From contig NZ_KZ454936.1 of assembly GCF_002797315.1 (NCBI RefSeq), positions 681,133-745,132 of the forward strand: a DNA stretch of 64,000 bases. The letters are read 5' to 3'. Numbering within the stretch: position 1 is the stretch's first letter; each line of letters opens with the position of its first letter. This DNA is from Bacillus sp. FJAT-44742. GTDB taxonomy: Bacteria; Bacillota; Bacilli; Bacillales; Marinococcaceae. A program made the translations under genes and the position numbers. Under the pieces are notes generated by a model. That model did no database searches and was not told the DNA's origin. It saw only the letters and a list, made by a program, of their open reading frames with translations. This document shows, in pieces, positions 36,728-45,245 of this stretch.

Positions 36728-37480
36728 ATGAGTGAAACGGTAAAAGTAGAAAACATCTCAGTATACTATGATCATCATCCTGCCATACAAAACATTTCCT
36801 TTTCATCTGAAAAAGGCATATTGACTGGCGTTATTGGTCCAAATGGAGCGGGGAAGTCCACGTTGATGAAAGCATTGCTTGGATTGGAAAAAACAACCGG
36901 CGGAAACATAGAAGTGTTAGGAGAGAAAGTAGAAAAAGTCAGAAAAAAGCTGGCTTACGTTCCACAGAGAAGTGATATTGATTGGGACTTTCCTGTTCTG
37001 GTTGAAGATGTAGTATTAATGGGGCGATATGCCCATCTTCCGTGGTATAAAAAAATAGGAAAGAATGAAAAGAAAAAAGCGCGTGAGGCTCTTGAAAAAG
37101 TAGGGATGGAAAGTTACAGTAAACGCCAGATTGGCGAGCTTTCAGGTGGGCAACAGCAACGGGTCTTCATAGCGAGGGCATTAGTTCAGGATGCTGAAAT
37201 TTTCTTCCTTGACGAGCCTTTTGTTGGAATTGATGTAAAATCTGAAGAAATTATTATTAATCTGTTGCGGAATTTAAAGGGGAATGGAAAAACAATTTTT
37301 GTTATTCATCATGATTTAAGTAAGGTAGAAAGTTATTTTGATAACCTGTTGTTGATCAATCAAAAACTTATTGCATATGGGCCTTCTCAGGAAGTGTACG
37401 ATCCGGAAAGGCTCAGTGAAGCTTATAAAGGAAGCCTCCACTTATTCTCGGATGAGAAAGTCATGGTGGTGGGGAATTGA
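36728..37480 (+). CDS. mntB: Manganese-type ABC transporter ATP-binding protein
   Basis: 250-residue ATPase of the metal (TroB/MntB) ABC family. Walker A GPNGAGKS is at 37-44, the signature LSGGQQQRV near 138-146 and Walker B FFLDEP follows. The Q-loop stretch YVPQRSDIDWDFPV followed by VLMGRY is characteristic of Mn/Fe rather than Zn importers. GGGGGAG precedes the ATG. Its stop shares a base with the permease start. No substrate-binding lipoprotein (MntA) is adjacent, which is unusual for this system. Confidence 0.88.
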   Translation: MSETVKVENISVYYDHHPAIQNISFSSEKGILTGVIGPNGAGKSTLMKALLGLEKTTGGNIEVLGEKVEKVRKKLAYVPQRSDIDWDFPVLVEDVVLMGRYAHLPWYKKIGKNEKKKAREALEKVGMESYSKRQIGELSGGQQQRVFIARALVQDAEIFFLDEPFVGIDVKSEEIIINLLRNLKGNGKTIFVIHHDLSKVESYFDNLLLINQKLIAYGPSQEVYDPERLSEAYKGSLHLFSDEKVMVVGN

Positions 37481-38340
37481 TGAACCAGGTTGCAAATTTC
37501 ATTGATCAGCTCCTTCGTTATCCATATTTGCAGCAGGCTTTTATTGCTGCAGTGCTTGTAGGGATTATTTGCGGCATCATTGGCTGCTATATTATTTTGC
37601 GTGGAATGGCCTTAATGGGGGATGCCATTTCTCACGCTGTTCTTCCTGGTGTGGTTATTGCTTACATGATAGGTGTAAGCTATTTTATTGGCGCTGTCAT
37701 AACCGGAGTATTAACGGCCCTTGCTATAGGTTACGTATCTCAAAACAGTCGAATTAAAGATGATTCGGCAATAGGAATTATGTTTACCGCAGCCTTTGCT
37801 CTCGGGATCATTTTAATTACCGGACTAAGAGGTACAGGAGTGGATCTTTGGCACATTCTGTTTGGAAATGTGCTGGCCGTGTCAACAGCTGACCTTTGGT
37901 TGATTTTTTCGATTGGAATTCTCATTTTCATTTTGATTTTTGTTTTTTACAGACCTTTATTGTTAAGTACATTTGACCCTACCATGGCAAAAGCTACAGG
38001 ACTAAATGTTAAGTATATTCACTATGGTTTAATGCTTATGCTTTCTTTTGTCACAGTCGCATCCCTCCAGACGGTTGGGATTGTCCTTGTTGTTGCTATG
38101 CTGATTACTCCAGGAGCTACCGCTTACCTTCTTACAGACCGTTTTCAAATTATGCTGATTCTCTCCCCGATTTGCGGTGCTTTAGCAGGTGTAGTCGGAT
38201 TGTTTGTTTCTGTGGTATACGATGTAGCTTCAGGGGCTTCTATAGTGTTAGCTGCTACGGCCTTTTTCATGTTAGCCTTTCTCTTTTCTCCAAAGCAGGG
38301 TATAGTTATTAAGTTTTTCAGAGCCAGGCAGCACGCTTAA
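37480..38340 (+). CDS. Manganese-type ABC transporter permease
   Basis: 286-residue permease of the ABC-3 (TroC/D, MntC/D) family with about eight membrane segments. Typical features are RGMALMGDAISHAVLPGVV, a GTGVDLWHILFGN loop and ATGLNVKYIHYGLM. TTG 37477 is in frame, but ATG 37480 overlapping the ATPase stop (TGATG) with GGTGGGGA upstream is more likely. B. subtilis mntABCD has two permeases; only one is here, so it probably works as a homodimer. A strong terminator follows. Confidence 0.87.
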   Translation: MNQVANFIDQLLRYPYLQQAFIAAVLVGIICGIIGCYIILRGMALMGDAISHAVLPGVVIAYMIGVSYFIGAVITGVLTALAIGYVSQNSRIKDDSAIGIMFTAAFALGIILITGLRGTGVDLWHILFGNVLAVSTADLWLIFSIGILIFILIFVFYRPLLLSTFDPTMAKATGLNVKYIHYGLMLMLSFVTVASLQTVGIVLVVAMLITPGATAYLLTDRFQIMLILSPICGALAGVVGLFVSVVYDVASGASIVLAATAFFMLAFLFSPKQGIVIKFFRARQHA

Positions 38341-38455
38341 CTTAGTTATACATTTTGATTTTTTATGGTATAAGATTTACGAAAAAGCAGTTTCTTTCAA
38401 ATGCTGGTGTCTTTCACTCACCTCATTTCATTTTCGTGATTTTCTGCAGCGAAAA

Positions 38456-38497
38456 AAGGCCGCAAATCCTCTGGAAAGAGGTCTGCGGCCTTCTTTA
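38456..38497 (+). terminator. Intrinsic terminator of the Mn transporter operon
   Basis: AAGGCCGCA (38456-38464) pairs with TGCGGCCTT (38484-38492), with an inner CCTCT/AGAGG stem, followed by CTTTATG. Confidence 0.85.
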
Positions 38498-38721
38498 TGT
38501 TTTGTTTAAGGGAAGTATCTGCTCTTGTTTCCTAGTACATTCCTATTTCGTACCAGGGGAGGAGAGTATATACAAAGTTTCCTTTAAAGACAAAACTTCT
38601 TGCATGAAGGAAGGCTCTACCTCATTGAAAAGGCTTCTCTGTATCGCTGATCGGTTGTTTACTCACGCGAGAAGAAGGGAAAAAGCTTACTTGTACCACG
38701 CTGAATGTTAAGTTTTGGTTG
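38498..38721. other. Non-coding gap before the transglycosylase gene
   Basis: About 220 bases. Open frames here are short, lack ribosome binding sites or run through the upstream terminator, so none is accepted. Nothing else recognised. Confidence 0.4.
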
Positions 38722-38750
38722 TTGATTTCAAAGACCAATTCAATTAGGAT
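38722..38750 (+). promoter_or_regulatory. Candidate promoter for the transglycosylase
   Basis: TTGATT (38722-38727), 17 bases, TAGGAT (38745-38750). Confidence 0.42.
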
Positions 38751-38790
38751 ATAGGAATTGACTACGACTTAAGTAATGATGGAGGTATAT

Positions 38791-39474
38791 ATGAGCAGCT
38801 TACATTTCCTTGTTATGTTTTTGTTCTTTTCAGCGATAGATGAACAGCAAATAGAACAGAGAATGGAATTGTTAGAAGAGAAAAGTAATGCCTTGCAGGA
38901 GGCTGAAAGTATCGTAGAAAAAGAACTTTTCTTTTTGGAAGATTCTGACGAAGTCGTGTTTGATCTTAATTACCAAACGTGGCTGGAGGCTAGAGAAACG
39001 GCTAAACACCTTTATGACGATTCTAATGAAAACTTTAAGATGGAGTGGGGGGTTTTTCTGGCTCATCAAGCCAAGAAAAGAGAAATCGACCCGTTTTTGA
39101 TATTTGAACTCCTTAGGGTAGAAACTGGAGACACATTTGATCCTTCCCTTGTGGGACCTGAAACAAGGTATGGAAAAGCATATGGTATGGGGCAGTTTAT
39201 GAAAAATACTGGTCCCTGGATTGCTGAAAAAGCTGACTTGCCCTATGAGGATGATCTGCTTTTTAACCCATTTTACTCTATTCAGTTATCGGTCCTTTAT
39301 TTAGACTATTTATATGATAAGTATGATGACTGGGATCATGCCTTAACAGCTTATCACCGGGGAATGGGCGGCCTGCAGGCGTATATTAAAGATAATGGTG
39401 ATGCTAAGAGCTGGTATGCTGTTGAAATTCAGGAAAACGCCGATAATCAAGAATCTGCTGTTGCCTACCAATAA
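38791..39474 (+). CDS. Lytic transglycosylase domain protein
   Basis: 227-residue protein with an N-terminal hydrophobic stretch (about 3-16, possible signal or anchor), a charged coiled-coil-like part (about 20-60) and a C-terminal SLT/lysozyme-like domain from about 95. The catalytic glutamate is probably in LLRVETGDTFDPSL, followed by AYGMGQFM and the ALTAYHRGMGG helix common to Slt70-type enzymes. It likely cleaves peptidoglycan. GGAGG (38781-38785) supports ATG 38791 over 38776. It lies alone between the Mn transporter and ppk. Confidence 0.85.
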   Translation: MSSLHFLVMFLFFSAIDEQQIEQRMELLEEKSNALQEAESIVEKELFFLEDSDEVVFDLNYQTWLEARETAKHLYDDSNENFKMEWGVFLAHQAKKREIDPFLIFELLRVETGDTFDPSLVGPETRYGKAYGMGQFMKNTGPWIAEKADLPYEDDLLFNPFYSIQLSVLYLDYLYDKYDDWDHALTAYHRGMGGLQAYIKDNGDAKSWYAVEIQENADNQESAVAYQ

Positions 39475-39478
39475 CACA

Positions 39479-39505
39479 CCCCGTTCCCATAAATTTGGGA
39501 CGGGG
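39479..39505. terminator. GC-rich hairpin between transglycosylase and ppk
   Basis: CCCCG-T-TCCCA pairs with TGGGA-CGGGG (one bulged T) in the convergent gap. There is no good T-run on either strand. Confidence 0.45.
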
Positions 39506-39509
39506 AATG

Positions 39510-41621
39510 TTATTCCTCATCTTCCTCTATGAAACGAGAAGCCCATTCAAAAAATAACAACTGGCTTTGAACGGTTGGTTCCCTGCTTTCTTTTTCTACA
39601 TAATGATATTCACCATTAGAATTCTGCTCCCTGGCTTTCACATTATCTTGTAACGTAACTGAAAGAATTTCTTTTAATCGGAAAATGAGAGCAGGGGATA
39701 AAACAGGAAAAAGAATTTCAATTCTTCTCTCCATGTTCCGCGTCATCCAGTCAGCAGAGGAGAGAAATATCTTTTCCTCGCCACCTTGATGAAAATAAAA
39801 AATCCTGCTATGTTCCAAAAAACGGTCAACAATACTTCTCACACGAATGTTTTCGCTGACTCCTTTAATTTGAGGCCGTAAGGAACAAATCCCTCTGACA
39901 ATTAAGTCAATGGAAACGCCTGCTTGGGAGGCTTCATAGAGCTTGATAATGATAGGTTTATCAGTCAGTGAATTCATTTTGGCAATGATTCGGCCATTTC
40001 CATGTTCCTTGTGATACTCGATTTCTTTTTCAATTAAAGATAAAAACGTTTCTCTAATTTCAAAAGGTGCGGTTGATAACCTGTGCCACTCTGGCTTTTT
40101 AGAATAACCGCTTAAGTGATTAAAAAAGTTTGTGGCATCAATTCCGAATTTTTCATCTGAAGTTAAAATCCCCATGTCTGTGTAAAGCTTTGCAGTGGCA
40201 TCATTGTAGTTTCCTGTACCGAGATGGACATAGCGCCGGATTTTGTTTTTTTCTTTCCTGACGATTAATGTAATCTTACTGTGTGTCTTTAACCCTGTAA
40301 TACCATATAAAACATGAACCCCGGCTTTTTCAAGTCTTTTTGCCCATTGAATGTTATTTTCTTCATCAAATCGAGCTTTCAGCTCTACAAGTACGGTGAC
40401 CTGCTTCCCATTTTCAGCAGCCTGTTCAAGTGCCGCAATAATTTGGGAATCACCGCTGACTCGGTATAATGTTTGTTTAATAGCAAGAACAGCAGGATCG
40501 TCGGCTGCTTTTGAAATAAAATCAATTATTGGCTGAAAAGACTCATAGGGATGGTGAAGAAAGATATCCTTTTTTGAAACAGCTTCAAAAATATCGTCTT
40601 CTCCCAATAAATCTTCAGGCGGCTGAGGTATAAAAGCCTGGTTAACCAAGTGTTCGAAGTCGGGTGCCAGCTCTTTTGTAAACTTAAATAAAAAGCTTAA
40701 GTCAAGAGGCCCTTTTACCATGTAAACGTCCCGGTCATGGATTTCCAGGGCTGAGGTTAAAAAAGATAGAACCTCATCTTTTATGACGCCTTCTTGTACT
40801 TCAAGACGTACTGCCGCTCCCCATTTTCGCTTTTTCAGTTCTTTTTCTATTTCACGAAGGAGGTCTCTGGCCCCTTCTTCTAAAATCGTCAAGTCTGCGT
40901 TACGTGTGATCCTGAAAGGACAGACCGTTTTTATTTGATAACCTGTAAATAATTTGTCTATAAAGTGTGTAATCACCTTTTCCAGTAAAATAAACTGCCT
41001 GTTTCTGTTGCGTGAAGGGAGTTGAATAAACCTGGAAAGGACAGAGGGAACCTGCACAATTGCGAGGGATTCCTTTTGATTTTTATCTTTAGGCTCTAAT
41101 AACACCGCCAGATTAATACTTTTATTAAGAAGCATTGGAAATGGACGGTAAGCATCTACGGCCATTGGTGTGAGAACAGGAAAAATATAATTATCAAAAT
41201 GATTTTCTAAAAACTGAATCTGAGTTTCAGTTAACTCTTCAGTGGATAAGAACTCTATGCCTTCATGAAATAGAAGTGGAATCATGGTTTCATTGTAGAG
41301 ATTGTCCTGAAGTTTAACTAACGAATGGTTTTTATCAGCGACTCGTTTCAGCTGCTCTTTAGGGGTATAGGCAGCTTTATTTTCAGGTTTGTTAAATCCT
41401 GCCTTTACCTGATCCTTTAAACCAGCCACACGGACCATAAAAAACTCATCAAGATTAGAGCTGAATATAGCTAAAAATTTTAAGCGTTCCAGCAAAGGGT
41501 TTCTTTCGTCGATTGCCTCTTCGAGTACTCGTTCGTTAAAGGCAAGCCAGCTTAATTCACGGTTATTATAATAGGAAGGGTCATTTAAGTCAGTGTGCCT
41601 CTCTATATTATTTTCTCGCAT
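39510..41621 (-). CDS. ppk: Polyphosphate kinase 1
   Basis: 703-residue PPK1 that reversibly builds polyphosphate from ATP. The four-domain architecture is complete: N-terminal domain beginning YYNNRELSWLAFNERVLEEA, the SNLDEFFMVRVAG motif, and two phospholipase-D-like catalytic domains with the phospho-acceptor histidine region KTHSKITL and the later LEHSRIFYFHQGGEEKIFLSSADWM. AAAGGTGGAG precedes the ATG. Transcribed after ppx with a 51-base gap, so synthesis and breakdown are co-expressed. Confidence 0.95.
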   Translation of the reverse strand: MRENNIERHTDLNDPSYYNNRELSWLAFNERVLEEAIDERNPLLERLKFLAIFSSNLDEFFMVRVAGLKDQVKAGFNKPENKAAYTPKEQLKRVADKNHSLVKLQDNLYNETMIPLLFHEGIEFLSTEELTETQIQFLENHFDNYIFPVLTPMAVDAYRPFPMLLNKSINLAVLLEPKDKNQKESLAIVQVPSVLSRFIQLPSRNRNRQFILLEKVITHFIDKLFTGYQIKTVCPFRITRNADLTILEEGARDLLREIEKELKKRKWGAAVRLEVQEGVIKDEVLSFLTSALEIHDRDVYMVKGPLDLSFLFKFTKELAPDFEHLVNQAFIPQPPEDLLGEDDIFEAVSKKDIFLHHPYESFQPIIDFISKAADDPAVLAIKQTLYRVSGDSQIIAALEQAAENGKQVTVLVELKARFDEENNIQWAKRLEKAGVHVLYGITGLKTHSKITLIVRKEKNKIRRYVHLGTGNYNDATAKLYTDMGILTSDEKFGIDATNFFNHLSGYSKKPEWHRLSTAPFEIRETFLSLIEKEIEYHKEHGNGRIIAKMNSLTDKPIIIKLYEASQAGVSIDLIVRGICSLRPQIKGVSENIRVRSIVDRFLEHSRIFYFHQGGEEKIFLSSADWMTRNMERRIEILFPVLSPALIFRLKEILSVTLQDNVKAREQNSNGEYHYVEKESREPTVQSQLLFFEWASRFIEEDEE

Positions 41622-41672
41622 GCAGACTCCACCTTTCTAGGGCAGCAAAACAATTGACTATAGTGTCCTCTT

Positions 41673-43232
41673 TTATACTCTATGATAAGATCTTTCTTCT
41701 CTATGAAAGTATAATGAGATTTTTTTCCCCAGGGTTTTTTCAAGATGCTTTTTGTATTTCTCGCTTTTTATTTCTTCAAAATACGGGCTGGCTCCTGGTG
41801 TACAATACAGATGAATAGCTATATTTTTTCCATCACGCTCTGTATCAAGATGAGTAATAACGTTTCGTCTCGTCCTATTGAGTGAATAAGCCAGTTTTAA
41901 GATGCTTCCTAATAGTTCGTACCGTTGTAATAATCGCTGAGATACATACCGTTTATAAGGCATTGCAAATTGCTGAAGATATGATTGCGATTTAAAAGAA
42001 GAAATAAACGCAATAGCCAGCCTTTCTTGATGGGAAATACCATCAATTGATCTGTTGGTCAGTAAATAAAATGTATGCTGCACACTTGCTTCGTCATCAA
42101 TGTACTCCCCCATATAAAGCACTTTTGCGCTTGTTTTCAGTAAATAAACGTTGGTTTCCTGTTTCAAATAATAAGGAAGGTGATTTTCCAGTTGACTGTA
42201 TAGTTGCTCAGCTAGACGGGACACTTCTGAAATATGGTCATGCTGAATTTCATATTCCCTGCCGAGTTGGTAAAAGCTTTCCTCGGTCACATTAGGAAAA
42301 AGTTTGTCTTCTTCATCACGGAGTATTTCTTCAAATAATAAGCCGTCACGGAGCCCTTTATTGCTCATGATAAAAAAAGGAGATTTGCTGTATTCCATAA
42401 GCCCCTGAATGACCCGGACCGCCGGAACAATGATATCTGCCCGGTCTTTCGATAATCCTTCAATATCTGCTCTTTTACTTAAAGGGGTCTGTTCTAAAAG
42501 ACGTAGAGTACTTTCCACTTGTTTAGGAGCCATAGAATATTGGTGAAGGCCGGCAAGGGGATATTTTTCTATTCTTTGATGAATCAGCGCCATGTTTCTG
42601 GCACTTCCTCCAATGCCTATGACAGGTACTTTTTTATTTTTAAGCCAAGGAATCTTAGCAAATTCAGTTTTTAAAAAACGATAAAACTGTCGGGGGTTGG
42701 CCTGTCTGTTTCCATCTTCCCCGTAAAATTGTTTTTTTAACGTCAGAGCCCCAAAAGGGAAGCTGTGTGAGTAAATAAGTCTGCGGTTATGAAAATAGGT
42801 GACTTCAGTGCTTCCGCCGCCGATATCTACAGTAATCCCCTCCCGCAGAGAGGTGGAATTTACAACAGCCAAATATCCGTAGTAAGCTTCTTCTTTTCCT
42901 GATAATACTCTTACATAAAGAGAAGTTTCCTTATGAATAAAATCAAGGATATCTTGTTGATTGACCGCATTTCGAATGGCAGCTGTAGCAGCAACTTTCA
43001 CTTTGGTTACATGGTGGTGCTGAATTATTTCCTCAAACTTTATAAGCGCGGATTTCAGTACATCAAACCCTTCCGGCGTTAAACGGCCTTCCAGGTCAAT
43101 ATGGGAGCTGAGGCGTGCCACTTGTTTTAAGTTATGTAACTGGCGGTATCTTTTTTGGTCGTCTATTTTGTGAATCACTAATCTAATTGAATTGGAACCG
43201 ATATCCAGTACGCCGACCTTCTCTTTTTTCAT
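41673..43232 (-). CDS. ppx: Exopolyphosphatase (Ppx/GppA family)
   Basis: 519-residue actin-like phosphatase releasing phosphate from polyphosphate ends and possibly hydrolysing pppGpp. VLDIGSNSIRLVIH (P-loop 1), AATAAIRNAVN and VDIGGGSTEVTYF are the ASKHA nucleotide-binding motifs; the C-terminal ~200 residues are an HD-like helical domain. GTG 43241 overlaps the AAGGAAGTGG signal, so ATG 43232 is taken. First gene of a ppx-ppk operon divergent from the zinc transporter. Confidence 0.93.
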   Translation of the reverse strand: MKKEKVGVLDIGSNSIRLVIHKIDDQKRYRQLHNLKQVARLSSHIDLEGRLTPEGFDVLKSALIKFEEIIQHHHVTKVKVAATAAIRNAVNQQDILDFIHKETSLYVRVLSGKEEAYYGYLAVVNSTSLREGITVDIGGGSTEVTYFHNRRLIYSHSFPFGALTLKKQFYGEDGNRQANPRQFYRFLKTEFAKIPWLKNKKVPVIGIGGSARNMALIHQRIEKYPLAGLHQYSMAPKQVESTLRLLEQTPLSKRADIEGLSKDRADIIVPAVRVIQGLMEYSKSPFFIMSNKGLRDGLLFEEILRDEEDKLFPNVTEESFYQLGREYEIQHDHISEVSRLAEQLYSQLENHLPYYLKQETNVYLLKTSAKVLYMGEYIDDEASVQHTFYLLTNRSIDGISHQERLAIAFISSFKSQSYLQQFAMPYKRYVSQRLLQRYELLGSILKLAYSLNRTRRNVITHLDTERDGKNIAIHLYCTPGASPYFEEIKSEKYKKHLEKTLGKKISLYFHREERSYHRV

Positions 43233-43367
43233 GTTTACCACTTCCTTCTTGGATTGATATCTTGTTTATCGTTTAGTATGACTGTAACTCTTGTGAAGAA
43301 ATCAAAAAAACAGCTCAAAAAAGTGATTGTCCGGCAAGAAGAGGAAACTGAGCTGCAAAGTCAGTTG

Positions 43368-43396
43368 TTTACAGGAAAAACTCAATCAGTTATACT
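43368..43396 (+). promoter_or_regulatory. Sigma-A promoter of the zinc transporter operon
   Basis: TTTACA (43368-43373), 17-base spacer, TATACT (43391-43396). The start would be near 43403. Confidence 0.65.
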
Positions 43397-43409
43397 CATT
43401 TAAGTAAAT

Positions 43410-43427
43410 AAATCGTAATGGTTCTTA
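43410..43427 (+). promoter_or_regulatory. Possible Zur operator (half site)
   Basis: AAATCGTAAT (43410-43419) equals the left half of the B. subtilis Zur box; the right half is poorly kept. It lies just downstream of the predicted start site of the znu-zur operon. Confidence 0.42.
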
Positions 43428-43465
43428 AAGTGTGATTTTGACACTGGCCTATTAAATGAAACATA

Positions 43466-43490
43466 TACGAAATATATATATATTTGTATA
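43466..43490. repeat. AT-rich imperfect palindrome upstream of znuC
   Basis: ATAC-G-AAATATATATATATTT-GTAT reads nearly the same on both strands, about 35 bases before the znuC start. It may be an AT-rich cruciform or a second regulatory site. Confidence 0.35.
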
Positions 43491-43523
43491 GCGAAAAAGC
43501 TGCAAATTAGGAGGATCTCTATA

Positions 43524-44300
43524 ATGGAGGCAAAAGAACAAACCAATGTAATTGATATAAGTAATCTTTCCTTTCATTATGGCTCACGAAACGTATTGGA
43601 GGATATTTCTTTAACCATTTCTCGTGGTACATTTTTAGGATTAGTAGGACCAAACGGTTCTGGAAAATCCACCTTGGTTAAATGCCTCTTAGGTTTACTA
43701 ACCCCTCATCATGGTGAGGTCTCATTATTTGGAAAACCTCTTGAAAAATTTAAAGACTGGGACCGGGTAGGCTTTGTGTCCCAGAAAGCTAACAGCTTTA
43801 ATGCGGGTTTTCCAGCTACGGTTTTTGAAGTCGTATCCATGGGTTTGTTTGGAAAGATTGGTTTGTTTCGTTTTCTAAACAAAGCTCATAAGCAAAAAGT
43901 GAAAGATGTAATTGAAAGTGTGGGAATGGGAGAGTACCTCCATCAGAACATTGGGGAACTTTCAGGCGGCCAGCAGCAGCGGGTGTTTATAGCAAGAGCT
44001 TTAGTCAGTGACCCGGACCTTCTTATCCTTGATGAACCAACCGTAGGAGTAGACGCCAAAAGTGTTCAGAGCTTTTATAATATGCTGAGCTACTTAAATA
44101 AAGAAAAGAATATTACCCTTGTACTTATTACTCATGATATAGGGGCGATGACAAGCTATGTGACAGATGTCGCCTGCTTAAACAAGCATTTGCATTTTCA
44201 TGGTACTTCTCAGGATTTTGAAAAAGAGCAAAACCTCTCGGCTTTTTACGGGCATGAGGTTGACCTGATTACGCATAACCATGGGCACGGGGGACATTAA
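43524..44300 (+). CDS. znuC: Zinc ABC transporter ATP-binding protein
   Basis: 258-residue ATPase of the ZnuC/AdcC family. Walker A GPNGSGKS is at 42-49, the signature LSGGQQQRVF near 150 and Walker B LLILDEPTVGVD follows. The C-terminus is His-rich (HNHGHGGH), as in zinc transporters. AGGAGG precedes the ATG. Followed by two permease genes and zur, which supports zinc as substrate. The binding protein ZnuA is not in the window. Confidence 0.92.
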   Translation: MEAKEQTNVIDISNLSFHYGSRNVLEDISLTISRGTFLGLVGPNGSGKSTLVKCLLGLLTPHHGEVSLFGKPLEKFKDWDRVGFVSQKANSFNAGFPATVFEVVSMGLFGKIGLFRFLNKAHKQKVKDVIESVGMGEYLHQNIGELSGGQQQRVFIARALVSDPDLLILDEPTVGVDAKSVQSFYNMLSYLNKEKNITLVLITHDIGAMTSYVTDVACLNKHLHFHGTSQDFEKEQNLSAFYGHEVDLITHNHGHGGH

Positions 44301-44303
44301 TTC

Positions 44304-45173
44304 ATGTTTGATGTTTTTTTTCGTTATGAGTTTCTGCAAAATGCGTTAATTACAGGTATTATGATCGGTTTTCTGGCACCGGTTTTAGGTGTTTTCCTTG
44401 TAGTCAGGAGAATGTCTTTGATTGCTGATGCCTTATCTCATATTACCTTAACCGGAATAGCTTTTCATTTATTACTTGCAAATCACTTTGTATATTTTTC
44501 CCTTCTTTCCCCCCTTTATATGGGAATGGCATTTTCAGTGGCCGGTTCTTTGCTGATTGAAAAACTCAGGGGCTTTTATACGTATTACAAAGAATTAGCC
44601 ATCCCTATCATCCTTTCAGGAGGGATAGGACTAGGTGTTGTATTCATTTCATTAGCAGACGGTTTTAACAACGATCTATTTAATTATTTATTTGGCAGTG
44701 TAATTGCTGTAAGCAGAGGGGATCTATGGACAATTACAGTTATAACCGCTGTAGTTGCTGCTGTTTTAATTTTATTTTATAAAGAACTGTTTTTTCTTTC
44801 CTTTGATGAAGAACAGGCCACGGTAGCCGGGCTGCCAAAGCGTTTCATATATTTTATTTTTATAGTTCTAGTTGCATTGGTTATTGCAGCATCAATGCAG
44901 ATTGTAGGAATACTGTTGGTTTCTTCTCTTATGTCACTCCCGGTCGCTGCTGCGATGCAGGTTGCAAAAGGGTTTAAGCAGATGTTTTTTTATTCGGTCC
45001 TTTTCGGAGAAATTTCTGTAATAACGGGACTGGTGTCAGCTTACCATCTGGATTTAGCGCCTGGAGGGACGATTGTCATGATCGCTGTTATTCTTCTCCT
45101 TCTGGCTATGGGAGCAAGAAGGCTGGCCGGATGGCAATTTACAGGAGATACGAAGGTGAAGAACACAATGTAG
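44304..45173 (+). CDS. znuB: Zinc ABC transporter permease, first copy
   Basis: 289-residue ABC-3 family permease with about eight membrane segments. It has the family motifs RRMSLIADALSHITLTGIA, ELAIPIILSGGIGLG, LFNYLFGSVIAV and the loop AGLPKRFIYFIF. It begins three bases after znuC, so the two are translated together. The second permease (45246-46079) shares these motifs at matching positions, indicating an old duplication. Confidence 0.92.
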   Translation: MFDVFFRYEFLQNALITGIMIGFLAPVLGVFLVVRRMSLIADALSHITLTGIAFHLLLANHFVYFSLLSPLYMGMAFSVAGSLLIEKLRGFYTYYKELAIPIILSGGIGLGVVFISLADGFNNDLFNYLFGSVIAVSRGDLWTITVITAVVAAVLILFYKELFFLSFDEEQATVAGLPKRFIYFIFIVLVALVIAASMQIVGILLVSSLMSLPVAAAMQVAKGFKQMFFYSVLFGEISVITGLVSAYHLDLAPGGTIVMIAVILLLLAMGARRLAGWQFTGDTKVKNTM

Positions 45174-45183
45174 ATGGTGTTCG

Positions 45184-45212
45184 TTGTTTTCGAATTCTTT
45201 CTCTTGTACAAT
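45184..45212 (+). promoter_or_regulatory. Possible internal promoter for second permease and zur
   Basis: TTGTTT (45184-45189), 17 bases, TACAAT (45207-45212) in the 72-base gap between the two permease genes. Confidence 0.42.
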
Positions 45213-45245
45213 AATGAAGGAACTAAATGAGAGTAGGAATTGAAT

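Noticed and set aside
38355-38711. 118-codon frame after the Mn permease
   Set aside because: It runs straight through a strong intrinsic terminator and has no ribosome binding site.
38592-38711. 36-codon frame starting at an ATG in the gap before the transglycosylase
   Set aside because: No Shine-Dalgarno sequence and no similarity to known small proteins.
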